Positions 1 to 9,681 of a DNA stretch of 63,795 nt are shown piece by piece. The stretch covers positions 1-63,795 of the forward strand of contig NZ_CANMMT010000016.1 in assembly GCF_947499065.1 (NCBI RefSeq). The letters are read 5' to 3'. Source of the DNA: an uncultured Tenacibaculum sp. Its GTDB lineage: Bacteria; Bacteroidota; Bacteroidia; Flavobacteriales; Flavobacteriaceae. Positions within the stretch are counted from its first letter, which is position 1. Each line of letters opens with the position of its first letter. The notes below the pieces were generated by a model. The model searched no databases. It had not been told where the DNA came from and saw nothing but the letters and a program-made list of their open reading frames with translations. A program made the position numbers and the translations under genes.

Positions 1-23
1 AGTAGGTCGTTGCCTTTCTTTTT

Positions 24-61
24 AACCTCAATCTTATACAATAAGATTGAGGTTTTTTTTT
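24..61 (+). terminator. Rho-independent terminator of an upstream gene
   Basis: A 12-bp stem (AACCTCAATCTT paired with AAGATTGAGGTT) with a short loop is followed by an unbroken run of T. It closes a gene lying left of the window. From here to about 247 I see only AT-rich DNA without a convincing gene. Confidence 0.85.
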
Positions 62-247
62 GCCCTAAATCTAAATACTTACTGAAAGAGGTTTAAATTT
101 TTGTTATTATAATACAACTCGATACTTCGATGTTTTACCGTAAAAAAGAAACATAATCATTTCTTAATATAACTTGTAAAAAGGACTTAAAGGTATGCTA
201 AATCACTTCATTTACACTTTATTAGGAATAATTTAAAACCAGAGGTT

Positions 248-279
248 TTTGTAAAGTCAAAATTAAGATTATATCTTTG
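248..279 (+). promoter_or_regulatory. Bacteroidota-type promoter of the RHS operon
   Basis: TTTG at 248-251 (-33 box) and TATCTTTG at 272-279 (fits the TANNTTTG -7 box) are 20 bp apart, within the usual Bacteroidota spacing. Transcription would start near 286, about 38 bases before the ATG at 324. The match is by eye only. Confidence 0.6.
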
Positions 280-323
280 TTTAGCTATAAAAAATCAAAT
301 TGCTAATATTCAATACAAATTTT

Positions 324-3300
324 ATGAAAAAAACAGATCTGAGCATTATTATAATGCTTTTGTTCGTGTGGGTGGGATATTCACAAGATTTTAAAGATAA
401 TTTAAACTTTTCTCCAACCACACCAGAGGTTTCAAATTTAGGGAAATTTATAGAAACACCTGTTTCATTATATACAGGTATTCCAAGTATTTCCATTCCT
501 TTAGGAGAAGTAAAAAGTGGTTCACTTTCTTTACCAGTAGGATTAAGTTATCATGCAGGGGGAGTAAAGGTAGAGGGAGATGCTTCATGGGTAGGAACTA
601 ATTGGAATTTAAATGCTGGAGGTTCAATTTCACGAGTTGTTAGAGGAAATCCAGATGATTCTCCGGGAGGATATTTAAATACATCACATAAAGTATCTTA
701 TTTATCAAATTTAATTAGTAATAGGTTTAATACCTCAGAAATTAATTGTGTTTCTCCAGGGGGGACAGGTACTACAACTTATGTTGAATGTATAAATAAC
801 CATGTTCAAGGTTCAATAGATGGGATTTCAGATTATGAGCCAGATATGTATAGTTTTAGTTTTGGTAATTATTCAGGGAGTTTCTTTTTTGATCAATCAG
901 AAAACATCTATGTAACTCCACATACAGATATAAAAATTGTACCTGTAAAAGATTCGGTAAAAAAAATTATAGGTTGGAAAGTAACTACGCCAGATGGGAA
1001 TACATATTATTTAGGAATATCAAAAGACCAAAACAGGAAAGCGGTAGAAGAAGTGGTGTTAACTACTCCATCAGGAAATAAAGGAACAACTTTAGGAAGT
1101 ATCAATAGCTGGAAGTTGTTAGATATTGAGGATTTTACAAAGAAGAATAATATAAAGTTGACCTATACAGATGTTTTTTACACAACATGTTCTCGTTCTG
1201 GTCAAGAAAGAAATATAAATATTACACAACATGATAACTCAAACCTATATCCGGTTCCAGCTATAACACCAATAACATACTTTACAACAGATGTTAAAAC
1301 ATCTAAGATAGTATCTATCGAAGGGAGTCAGGGAAAAATCTTATTTATAAAGAGTAGTTTAAAGAGAGAGGATTTACAAGATGATTATTCTTTACAAGAA
1401 GTTATAACGCAAGATGTACATGGAAAAGAGATAAAAAAGACAAAATTAAATTATACATATAAGGTAAGTTCGTTGCCTTCATTTAATAACCCATGTCAGG
1501 GTCAAGGAAATTTTTCGGGAGTAAATAAACGCTTGTTTCTACAATCTGTTCAAGATTTCGATTTTAAAGGTGATAGTAATTCACCTTATTTATTTGATTA
1601 TATAGGAGGAGATTTACCACATAAACTATCATTTGCACAGGATTATTGGGGAGGATATAATGGAAAAACCTCCAATACTAATTTGATACCTACGGTAGAT
1701 TATTTAGGAGTAAAATATATAAGTTCAGATAGAACAGTTAGTACAAACGAGGCCCAAATAGGTACCCTAAACAAAATAACCTATCCAACAGGAGGGTATC
1801 ATTTTTTTGAATATGAAAGTAATACATTAGGTCAAGCAGCATATGCAAATTTATTTGCAGAAAAGCAAAGAACTCTAGTAGCTGATATTAGGTATAATTC
1901 TAATGCTTTTGAGTATAATAAGGCCTTTTCAATTACCAATGGTCCTAAGATAGTAGATGTTGTAACTCAAATCCCTTGTGATCCACAACAAAGAGATTGT
2001 GGACTAACTTTTTATATTCAAAATATAAGTACAGGAATAAAATATCCAATAATAGGAAATCGACAATTAAATTTAGTTTCAGGGAATTATGTTTTAAAAG
2101 GAGAAGCTTTAGGATTTTTAGGTAATGATTTTTCTGTAAAAATATTTAAGGAAGATGTTTTAAATAGAACAAATTATAAAGCAGGAGGCTTAAGAGTCAA
2201 AAAAATTACAATTAATGATGGAGTAAAAAGTATAGTTAAAAAATTTAAATATAATACATTTAATAATCCAAATAATAGTAGTGGTTTTATGGGGTCAACC
2301 CCTGTTTTTATAGAGCCTAATAGGGTTGTTAATATTGGAGGAAGTAGTTTTTATATAAGTAGTGTTATATCATCTAATAGTAATATTCCATTTACAACAA
2401 CCAAAGGAAGTACTATAGGTTATTCAAATGTTTCACAAGAAATAGAAGGAGGAGGAAAAACAACATATAGGTATTCACAAAGTTTAGATGGAATAGGAGG
2501 GAATAATAGGGTATATCCATTTACACCCGAAATGAATTTAGAATGGAAAAGAGGTCAACTATTAGAGGAAAAGAAATATAATTCATCAGATTTATTACTA
2601 GAGAAAAAAGTATTTAATTATCAATATTATTCAAATAACAATGATATTTTTAAGAAGCTAGTTAAAGGAATAAAAGTAGCCAAAAATTACTCTGGTAGAA
2701 CTTTTCTTGAATATAATGGAGGCTTAAGAGAGTGGTATAAATTAGATCATAGTATAACAACGAGTTATTTAAATGGGATAGAGGTTGTACAACGTGTGGA
2801 TAATATATATCATAATAATTCTCAAAAACATGTAATGCCAATTGGAAGCATTACAACCAATAGTAAAGGAGATGTAGTGTTGAGTAAAACCGTGTATCCA
2901 CAAGATAAGGTTTCTCCAACAGCAATAGAACAAGCATTAATAAATGCTTATAGGTTTACTCCAATAGAGAGCTATAGTTATAACGATTTAAATAAAGACA
3001 ATATAGGTTCAAACAATGAGCTGTTATCAAGTCAGAAGACTATATATAATAATACTCATAACCCAGTAGGATTATATTTACCATCAAAAATTCAAACATC
3101 AAAAGGTACAGGAGTATTAGAAGACCGAGTAATTTACCATAGTTATGATGATAAAGGAAAGCCAACAGAGGTAAGTAAAAAGGATGGAACTCATATAGTT
3201 TATATCTGGGGATATCATAAAACACAACCAGTAGCAAAAATAGAGAACGCTAGATTATCAGATATTCCAAGTAATACCATTATAAGTATACAAAATGCAT

Positions 3301-3551
3301 CCAATTTAGATAAAGATGCAGCAAGTGAAAATGCACTACGTACAACTTTAAATGCTCTAAGAACAGTTCCAGCTTTATCAAAAGCACAAATAACCACATT
3401 TACTTATAATCCATTAGTAGGGGTAACTAGTATTACAGACCCTAGAGGACAAACTATATATTATGAGTATGATAGCTTCAATAGATTAAAATATGTAAGA
3501 GATAATGAAGGTAAGCTATTAAAAGAAACAAAATACAACTATAAAAACTAG
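324..3551 (+). CDS. Secreted RHS-repeat protein, N-terminal half of a split RHS toxin shell
   Basis: The ATG at 324 is chosen over an upstream in-frame TTG (300) because it begins a clean signal peptide (MKKTDLSIIIMLLF... ending GYSQ). The 1075-residue mature protein opens with the Bacteroidota RHS-type N-terminal region (SPTTPEVSNLGKF, then a glycine-rich segment WNLNAGGSISRVVRG near residue 95). It then runs through long beta-rich sequence and ends in typical YD repeats (YYEYDSFNRLKYVRDNEGK). There is no toxin domain and no T9SS tail. The next gene follows after 6 bp and carries the DUF6443 domain and RHS core. I infer that the two proteins together build the RHS cocoon. The RHS assignment is confident; the partnership is inferred. 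Confidence 0.85.
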   Translation: MKKTDLSIIIMLLFVWVGYSQDFKDNLNFSPTTPEVSNLGKFIETPVSLYTGIPSISIPLGEVKSGSLSLPVGLSYHAGGVKVEGDASWVGTNWNLNAGGSISRVVRGNPDDSPGGYLNTSHKVSYLSNLISNRFNTSEINCVSPGGTGTTTYVECINNHVQGSIDGISDYEPDMYSFSFGNYSGSFFFDQSENIYVTPHTDIKIVPVKDSVKKIIGWKVTTPDGNTYYLGISKDQNRKAVEEVVLTTPSGNKGTTLGSINSWKLLDIEDFTKKNNIKLTYTDVFYTTCSRSGQERNINITQHDNSNLYPVPAITPITYFTTDVKTSKIVSIEGSQGKILFIKSSLKREDLQDDYSLQEVITQDVHGKEIKKTKLNYTYKVSSLPSFNNPCQGQGNFSGVNKRLFLQSVQDFDFKGDSNSPYLFDYIGGDLPHKLSFAQDYWGGYNGKTSNTNLIPTVDYLGVKYISSDRTVSTNEAQIGTLNKITYPTGGYHFFEYESNTLGQAAYANLFAEKQRTLVADIRYNSNAFEYNKAFSITNGPKIVDVVTQIPCDPQQRDCGLTFYIQNISTGIKYPIIGNRQLNLVSGNYVLKGEALGFLGNDFSVKIFKEDVLNRTNYKAGGLRVKKITINDGVKSIVKKFKYNTFNNPNNSSGFMGSTPVFIEPNRVVNIGGSSFYISSVISSNSNIPFTTTKGSTIGYSNVSQEIEGGGKTTYRYSQSLDGIGGNNRVYPFTPEMNLEWKRGQLLEEKKYNSSDLLLEKKVFNYQYYSNNNDIFKKLVKGIKVAKNYSGRTFLEYNGGLREWYKLDHSITTSYLNGIEVVQRVDNIYHNNSQKHVMPIGSITTNSKGDVVLSKTVYPQDKVSPTAIEQALINAYRFTPIESYSYNDLNKDNIGSNNELLSSQKTIYNNTHNPVGLYLPSKIQTSKGTGVLEDRVIYHSYDDKGKPTEVSKKDGTHIVYIWGYHKTQPVAKIENARLSDIPSNTIISIQNASNLDKDAASENALRTTLNALRTVPALSKAQITTFTYNPLVGVTSITDPRGQTIYYEYDSFNRLKYVRDNEGKLLKETKYNYKN

Positions 3552-3557
3552 AGAGCT

Positions 3558-6500
3558 ATGAAAAGACTAGGTAAACAAATCTTCTTCTTATTATTATTTT
3601 TAGGAGGAGTTATTTATGGGCAAATAGGTTTAAGCCCAGGAGGACCAGGAGGTGGATTTGCAACGATAACAGGAAGTTCACATGTTACACAAAATGATGT
3701 TAAAACCTATACTGTAAGTATATCAGGGGTTAGTATTTACTCAGGTGTTTGGGATATCTCAGGAGCAACTATTTTAAGTCAAAATGCAACAAGTGTAACT
3801 GTAAAATGGACAAGTTCAGGAAATAAGACAATATTATATACAGCGACTAATACTAGTAATGGCTTGATAGAAGGAGTTTATTATGTAACAGTACAAGGAG
3901 CTTCAGCACCATCTACACCGTCCGCTCCTTTATTATCGAGTCAAAATTGTAGTAATGCAGTTTTGTTAAGAGGAACACCACCATCAGGAGTTACTTGGTA
4001 TTGGCAGGGAGCTAATAGCCAAGGGACTAGTATGTCGAATTCAAGTAGTACATATACGGTTTCTTCTTCAGGAGTTTATTATTTACGAGCTCGTAATAGC
4101 AGCGGTATATGGAGTTCAAATTCGTCATCTATCCAAGTAAATGTTTTTACAATACCATCAATACCTCCAGCAGCATCAGTAGTTAATAACTGTGGAAGTT
4201 CAGTATTATCAAAAGGAGGTCAACCAAGTGGTATTACATTTTACTGGCAATCGAGTGCAGGTGGAACATCAACAAGTAATTCATCAAGTAGTATAACAAG
4301 AACCAGTGGTTCTGTATATTATTTAAGAGCGAGAAATAACAGTACAGGCTGTTGGAGTTCAGCAAGGGCGGTAAGTTATAGTATCAAAAGTATTCCATCA
4401 ATACCTCCAGCAGCGTCAGTAGTTAATAACTGTGGAAGTTCTGTATTAACTAAAGGCAGCCAACCAAGTGGAATTACATTTTACTGGCAGTCAAGTGCAG
4501 GTGGGACATCAACAAGTAATTCATCGAGTAGTATAACAAGAACCAGTGGTTCTGTATATTATTTAAGAGCAAGAAATAACAGTACAGGATGCTGGAGTTC
4601 AGTAAGATCGGTAAGTTATAGTATAAAAACAATTCCTTCAGTACCGCCAGCAGCATCAGTAGTTAACAACTGTGGAAGTTCAGTATTAACCAAAGGAGGT
4701 CAACCAAGTGGAATTACATTTTACTGGCAATCAAGTGCAAGTGGAACATCAACAAGTAATTCATCAAGTAGTATAACAAGAACCAGTGGTTCTGTATATT
4801 ATTTAAGAGCACGTAATAATAGTACAGGGTGTTGGAGTTCGGCAAGAGCTGTAAGTTATAGTATTAAAAATATTCCATCAATACCTCCAGTAGTATCAGT
4901 GGTAAACAATTGTGGAAGTACAGTATTAACCAAAGGAAGTCAACCAAGTGGAATTACATTTTACTGGCAGTCAAGTTCAAGTGGAACATCAACAAGTAGT
5001 TCATCAACAAGTATTACAAGAACCAGTGGTTCTGTATATTACTTAAGAGCGAGAAATAATAGTACAGGATGCTGGAGTTCAGCAAGGGCGGTAAACTATA
5101 GTGTAAATACGATACCATCAGTACCAGCAATTCCAACGATTACAAATAATTGCGATAATACAGTATTAACCAAAGGAAGCCAGCCAAGTGGAATTACATT
5201 TTACTGGCAGTCAAGTGCAAGTGGAACATCGACAAGTAATTCATCAACAAGTATTACAAGAACTAGTGGTTCTGTGTATTATTTAAGAGCAAGAAATAAT
5301 AGTAGTGGTTGCTGGGGAAGTTCAAGAATAATAAGCTATACAATCCAACAATCATCAATATGGTATGCAGATACGGATGGCGATGGTTATGGAAATGCAT
5401 CAAGTACTAAAAGAGCTTGTTCAAAACCATCGGGTTATGTTTCGAATTCAAGTGATTATAACGATGGCACAGTGAATATAACTAACATAGCTCCACAAAC
5501 ATTTTATTTAGATGCGGATAATGACGGCTTTGGAGATCCAAACAATAGTGTTTATTACAGTGTAAAACCAGCAGGTTATGTAACGAATAATACCGATGCT
5601 TGTCCAAATGAAGCAGGAACCAATAATGGATGTACTTATACGCCAGTAGTTTTTAGCAATGAAAACTATGTGTTTAGTAGAACCTATAGAAAAGCAATGA
5701 CAAGTCCATCAGAAATTACTAGCTCAAACGATGTTTTAGAGAGTATTGCTTATTTTGATGGATTAGGAAGAGGGAAGCAAAATATAGGCATCCGTCAAGG
5801 AACTAGCGGAAAGGATATTGTTACCCATATGGAATATGATGCATACGGACGTCAAACCAAAGAGTATTTACCTTATACAGCAACTACTCAAAACGGACAG
5901 ATAAGAGCAGGGGATGTAGCAACAGAAACTAAAGGTTATTATCAAGCTAATTATAGCGATGATTTTGCAGGTGTGTCTTTACCTAATGTAAATGCCTATT
6001 CAGAAAAAGTATTAGAAAGTTCACCATTAGCCAGTGTATTAGAACAAGCAGCACCAGGAAAGGATTGGGCAAAGGGAACAAGTTATTCATCAAAAGGTTA
6101 TACCAATAACAGTCATAGTATTAAGTTTGAATATCAAACAAACGCAGCAAATGAGGTAAAAATATTTGGAGTAGTAACAACGTTTGCAAATAATACTTAT
6201 ACCCCAAGTTTAACAGGAGGAACCGCTTTTTATCCAGCAAGAACTTTGTATAAAACAGTTACCAAGGATGAGAATTGGACGTCAGGTTTAGATCATACTA
6301 CCGAAGAATTTAAGGATAAGCAAGGACAGGTAATTTTAAAACGTACCTATAACAATAACCAAAAACACGATACTTATTATGTGTATGATGATTATGGAAA
6401 CTTAACCTATGTGTTACCACCAAAAATGCAAGGGACTACAGCATTGTTAACTACAATTAACAATAAGTTAAACGACTTAGGGTACCAATATAAATATGAC

Positions 6501-9014
6501 TATAGAAACCGTTTGGTAGAAAAGAAAATACCAGGAAAGGATTGGGAGTATATTGTATATGATAATTTAGACAGACCAGTACTTACCCAAGATGCAAATT
6601 TACGAGTACAAAAGAACTGGCTATTTACCAAGTATGATGCCTTAGGTAGAGTTGTGTATATAGGGAATTATACCGATAGTAGTAACAGAACAAGAGCACA
6701 ATTACAAGAGGTTTTAAAGAACTTTACATCAAATAATTTATATGAAGAGGTTACAGGTTCAAATACGATAAGTGGTATACCAGTATTTTATACATATAAA
6801 TCATTTCCAAACACTAATGCAGTAACAGTATATACCCTAAACTATTACGATAGTTATGTAGATTTACCAACAGGATTAACACCTACAGTAACTACAAGTT
6901 ATGGTAAAGCATCAACAGCAAATACAAAAGGATTAGCTACTGGAAGCAAAGTACGTGTATTAGGAACAAATAACTGGATAAGCACAGTAACTTATTACGA
7001 TGAAAAGGCACGACCAATTTATGTGTATTCAAAGAATGACGAATTACATACGGTAGATATTGTAGAGAGTAAGTTAGATGATTTTACAGGAAGAGTATTA
7101 GAAACAAAAACTACACATAAAAAGACAGGGAAAGCAGATATAGTAACTGTAGATAAGTTTTACTATGACAATTTAGATAGACTAACCAAACAAACCCAAA
7201 CTATAGGAAGTAATACAGAGGTAATAGCAGAGAATAGTTATGATGAATTAGGCCAGTTAATAGAAAAGAAAGTAGGAGGGAAAACAGCCCAGTCTAGATT
7301 ACAAACAGTAGATTACAAATACAATGTACGAGGATGGTTAAAAAACATTAACCAAGATGCAAATAATGACAACGATTTATTTAACTTTAGCCTAAAGTAT
7401 AACGATATAACAAATGCTAACAAGCGTTTGTATAACGGAAACATTAGCCAAACAAGTTGGAATACTTTAAATACAGATACAAGTTCAAAAACATATACCT
7501 ATAGCTATGATGCATTAAATAGAATTACAAATGCAACGGGGGCTACAACCTCAAACTATGATATAGGAAGCATTTCTTATGATAAAAATGGAAACATTTT
7601 AACTTTAGTTAGAAAAGGACATATCAATAGTGCTACAACTACTTTTGGAAATATGGATGTATTGTATTATTTCTATGACGCAGGAAATAAACTTACAAAA
7701 GTAAGAGATGACGGTAATGATACTTATGGATTTAAAGATGGAGCAAATCTAGGAACAGAATATGTTTACGATGCCAATGGAAATATGGTTCGTGATTATA
7801 ATAAGGGAATAGGTACTTCATCGATAAATGGTATAACTTATAATCATTTGAATTTACCAACAGAGGTTAAGTTTAATAATTCAGATGCTCAAAAAATTAG
7901 TTATGTGTATGATGCAAGTGGAGCAAAGTTAAAAAAGGTTGTTAATAACAATGGAAACATAACTACTACTGAATACGCAGGAAACTACATCTATGAGAAT
8001 AATGTTTTACAATTCTTTAACCACCCAGAGGGGTATGTAAAGAAAGAAAATACAGGTTTCAAATATGTATACCAATACAAAGACCATCTTGGGAATGTTC
8101 GATTATCCTATACAGATAGTAACAACGATGGTGTTATTACTTCAAGTACTGAAATTATAGAAGAATCTAATTACTATCCGTTTGGACTTAAACACAAAGG
8201 GTATAATGGGAATGTGTCTTCTTTAGGGAATAGTGTTGCGCAGAAATTTGGATATAGCGGAAAAGAGTTAAATGAAGAATTAGGAATTCAATGGCATGAC
8301 TTTGGAGCAAGAAATTATGATGCTGCTATAGGTAGATGGTTTAGTATAGATAATGAAGCTGAATTATATGTTGGAAATTCCACTTACCATTATTCAGCTA
8401 ATAACCCTATTTATTTTAAAGATGTTGATGGTAATTATTATGTAGGTGCTGATGGCAAAAGAGTAACAACAAGTGTAGCTAAAGATGGCTCTATTAAACT
8501 TAGTAGTAATGCATCAACTGATTTAAAAAAAATGGCTAATCTAATAAATAAGAGTGGTAGCAAAACAGCTATTTCACAATTTAATAAAGTAGGGAATAAT
8601 AACACTAAAGTTCATTTTAGGTTTTCACAGGAAATAATTCAAGATGAAGATGGTGCAGTTCTATTTGGTCTTCACCAAGCTCATGATAGTGATGGGAATA
8701 TTTTAAAATGGGATAATGATACAGGTACATTTGATGGAAAAGTAGCTTTTGAAACTGATGAAGATGGGAATATTATTTATAAAGAAGCTACCATAACTAT
8801 TTTTGAAGCAGCAATTCGATTTTTAAACATTACAAATGAAGATGGGGAAATAGTAGTAGTAAATGCACATGAGAATGAACATAATTTGAATAAAAAAGAC
8901 ATAAAGGCAATTAAAGAAAGACAAAAAGGAAAATCCAATAAAAGAGATGTTGAAAAAAAAGCTACAGAAATAGAAGAAAAAACAAGAAAAGAAATCAAAA
9001 AAAATAAAAATTAA
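3558..9014 (+). CDS. DUF6443 RHS-core protein with C-terminal HExxH metallopeptidase-like tip
   Basis: This 1818-residue protein has a signal peptide (MKRLGKQIFFLLLFLGGVIYG). Domains in order: an Ig/PKD-like start; one diverged and five near-identical 80-residue Ig-like repeats (about 115-598); two calcium-loop-like segments (DTDGDGYG, DADNDGFGD, about 600-690); a DUF6443 domain (about 695-830, with YFDGLGRGKQ); YD repeats; and the RHS-associated core (YQYKDHLGNVRLSY near 1504 to NNPIYFKDVDG near 1625). The last roughly 190 residues are the variable tip, with HENEH at 1771-1775, a fit to the HExxH zincin motif, followed by a lysine-rich tail. By analogy with polymorphic toxins the tip is the effector and the 6-bp-distant downstream gene its immunity protein. 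The third zinc ligand is not evident, so the enzymatic call is tentative. Confidence 0.9.
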   Translation: MKRLGKQIFFLLLFLGGVIYGQIGLSPGGPGGGFATITGSSHVTQNDVKTYTVSISGVSIYSGVWDISGATILSQNATSVTVKWTSSGNKTILYTATNTSNGLIEGVYYVTVQGASAPSTPSAPLLSSQNCSNAVLLRGTPPSGVTWYWQGANSQGTSMSNSSSTYTVSSSGVYYLRARNSSGIWSSNSSSIQVNVFTIPSIPPAASVVNNCGSSVLSKGGQPSGITFYWQSSAGGTSTSNSSSSITRTSGSVYYLRARNNSTGCWSSARAVSYSIKSIPSIPPAASVVNNCGSSVLTKGSQPSGITFYWQSSAGGTSTSNSSSSITRTSGSVYYLRARNNSTGCWSSVRSVSYSIKTIPSVPPAASVVNNCGSSVLTKGGQPSGITFYWQSSASGTSTSNSSSSITRTSGSVYYLRARNNSTGCWSSARAVSYSIKNIPSIPPVVSVVNNCGSTVLTKGSQPSGITFYWQSSSSGTSTSSSSTSITRTSGSVYYLRARNNSTGCWSSARAVNYSVNTIPSVPAIPTITNNCDNTVLTKGSQPSGITFYWQSSASGTSTSNSSTSITRTSGSVYYLRARNNSSGCWGSSRIISYTIQQSSIWYADTDGDGYGNASSTKRACSKPSGYVSNSSDYNDGTVNITNIAPQTFYLDADNDGFGDPNNSVYYSVKPAGYVTNNTDACPNEAGTNNGCTYTPVVFSNENYVFSRTYRKAMTSPSEITSSNDVLESIAYFDGLGRGKQNIGIRQGTSGKDIVTHMEYDAYGRQTKEYLPYTATTQNGQIRAGDVATETKGYYQANYSDDFAGVSLPNVNAYSEKVLESSPLASVLEQAAPGKDWAKGTSYSSKGYTNNSHSIKFEYQTNAANEVKIFGVVTTFANNTYTPSLTGGTAFYPARTLYKTVTKDENWTSGLDHTTEEFKDKQGQVILKRTYNNNQKHDTYYVYDDYGNLTYVLPPKMQGTTALLTTINNKLNDLGYQYKYDYRNRLVEKKIPGKDWEYIVYDNLDRPVLTQDANLRVQKNWLFTKYDALGRVVYIGNYTDSSNRTRAQLQEVLKNFTSNNLYEEVTGSNTISGIPVFYTYKSFPNTNAVTVYTLNYYDSYVDLPTGLTPTVTTSYGKASTANTKGLATGSKVRVLGTNNWISTVTYYDEKARPIYVYSKNDELHTVDIVESKLDDFTGRVLETKTTHKKTGKADIVTVDKFYYDNLDRLTKQTQTIGSNTEVIAENSYDELGQLIEKKVGGKTAQSRLQTVDYKYNVRGWLKNINQDANNDNDLFNFSLKYNDITNANKRLYNGNISQTSWNTLNTDTSSKTYTYSYDALNRITNATGATTSNYDIGSISYDKNGNILTLVRKGHINSATTTFGNMDVLYYFYDAGNKLTKVRDDGNDTYGFKDGANLGTEYVYDANGNMVRDYNKGIGTSSINGITYNHLNLPTEVKFNNSDAQKISYVYDASGAKLKKVVNNNGNITTTEYAGNYIYENNVLQFFNHPEGYVKKENTGFKYVYQYKDHLGNVRLSYTDSNNDGVITSSTEIIEESNYYPFGLKHKGYNGNVSSLGNSVAQKFGYSGKELNEELGIQWHDFGARNYDAAIGRWFSIDNEAELYVGNSTYHYSANNPIYFKDVDGNYYVGADGKRVTTSVAKDGSIKLSSNASTDLKKMANLINKSGSKTAISQFNKVGNNNTKVHFRFSQEIIQDEDGAVLFGLHQAHDSDGNILKWDNDTGTFDGKVAFETDEDGNIIYKEATITIFEAAIRFLNITNEDGEIVVVNAHENEHNLNKKDIKAIKERQKGKSNKRDVEKKATEIEEKTRKEIKKNKN
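4152..5351 (+). repeat. Five tandem 240-bp units encoding Ig-like repeats
   Basis: Units begin at 4152, 4392, 4632, 4872 and 5112, so the period is exactly 240 bp (80 codons). The first four are nearly identical at DNA level (GITFYWQSS, TRTSGSVYYLRARNNS, GCWSSARAVSYS). The fifth is more diverged, as is a relative at about 3910-4151. Each contains a Cys pair (VNNCGSS and TGCWSS). Such identity invites copy-number change by slippage or recombination. Confidence 0.95.
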
Positions 9015-9019
9015 TAAAA

Positions 9020-9538
9020 ATGAAAAATGATACTCTAATTATTTATTGTTGTTTTATAATCTTTTTTTTTAGTTGTTATTCTCAAAAAAAAGAAGTAGAT
9101 GATAATAAATTATTGAATTCTATGGCAGAAATTTTAAATCAATCAATCCCTATTTATAAAGAAGTTTATAAAGAAAAAGGGTTTTATGTATCAGATAAAC
9201 AGCCTAAAAACTTTTTTGTATATGATTTAATTAATATAGATGATAACTTAATTAAATCACCTGTTAATTTAAAAAATGGAGGTATTTATCATTTTTCAGC
9301 TTTACACTTCAGATTTTCTTACAGCCATATAGCTGTAATTATAGATGGAGAGTTGAAAATCTTTAGCTTTCTAAACTGTGATGATAAAGGAGATAAAATA
9401 GAAGATGTTATATCTTACCTGAAAAAAAACTTTAATTTAACTAATGAAGTGTTAAACCAAGTTAAAAATTATAGAAAGTATGGAGTTTATTACAAGGTAG
9501 ATTCTCAAGAAAAGCTTCAATGTGAAAGAGGTAAATAG
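9020..9538 (+). CDS. Putative immunity lipoprotein for the main RHS tip
   Basis: A 172-residue protein, 5 bp after the RHS gene. It starts with a hydrophobic leader ending FFFSC (Cys19), a loose lipobox, so a lipoprotein or at least an exported protein is likely. The mature part is mixed alpha/beta with a central segment GIYHFSALHFRFSYSHIAVI. I recognise no family. Its position directly behind the variable tip and ahead of the cassette-border repeat is the argument for an immunity role. An envelope location would suit a toxin that acts in the periplasm. Confidence 0.6.
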   Translation: MKNDTLIIYCCFIIFFFSCYSQKKEVDDNKLLNSMAEILNQSIPIYKEVYKEKGFYVSDKQPKNFFVYDLINIDDNLIKSPVNLKNGGIYHFSALHFRFSYSHIAVIIDGELKIFSFLNCDDKGDKIEDVISYLKKNFNLTNEVLNQVKNYRKYGVYYKVDSQEKLQCERGK

Positions 9539-9540
9539 TT

Positions 9541-9681
9541 GGTAGTGTAGAAAAATAGGTCATGAGATATTTCATGATTGTAAATGAATAAAAGTCAGTA
9601 GTTAGTAAAAATTCTAGCTACTGATTTTTCAAGTTCATTGATATATTATGAGAGTTGAAAATTTCTTAAAAGTGATATAAT
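9541..9681 (+). repeat. 141-bp cassette-border repeat, copy 1
   Basis: Begins GGTAGTGTAG and ends AGTGATATAAT. It matches copies at 11237-11377 and 13672-13812 base for base without gaps, with about seven differences from copy 2. It holds a near-palindrome CATGAGATATTTCATG and a 10-bp hairpin (CAGTAGTTAG at 9596-9605, CTAGCTACTG at 9614-9623) followed by T-rich sequence, which could terminate the gene before it. RHS-core homology resumes at 9683, immediately after the repeat. Confidence 0.9.

Noticed and set aside
300..323. TTG at 300 as start of the first RHS gene
   Set aside because: It lies only about 14 bases from the predicted transcription start, and the ATG at 324 begins a proper signal peptide.
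4474..4656. Minus-strand frame within the Ig-like repeats
   Set aside because: It arises from the repeated codon pattern of the RHS gene and is Leu/Tyr-rich with no sensible protein character.
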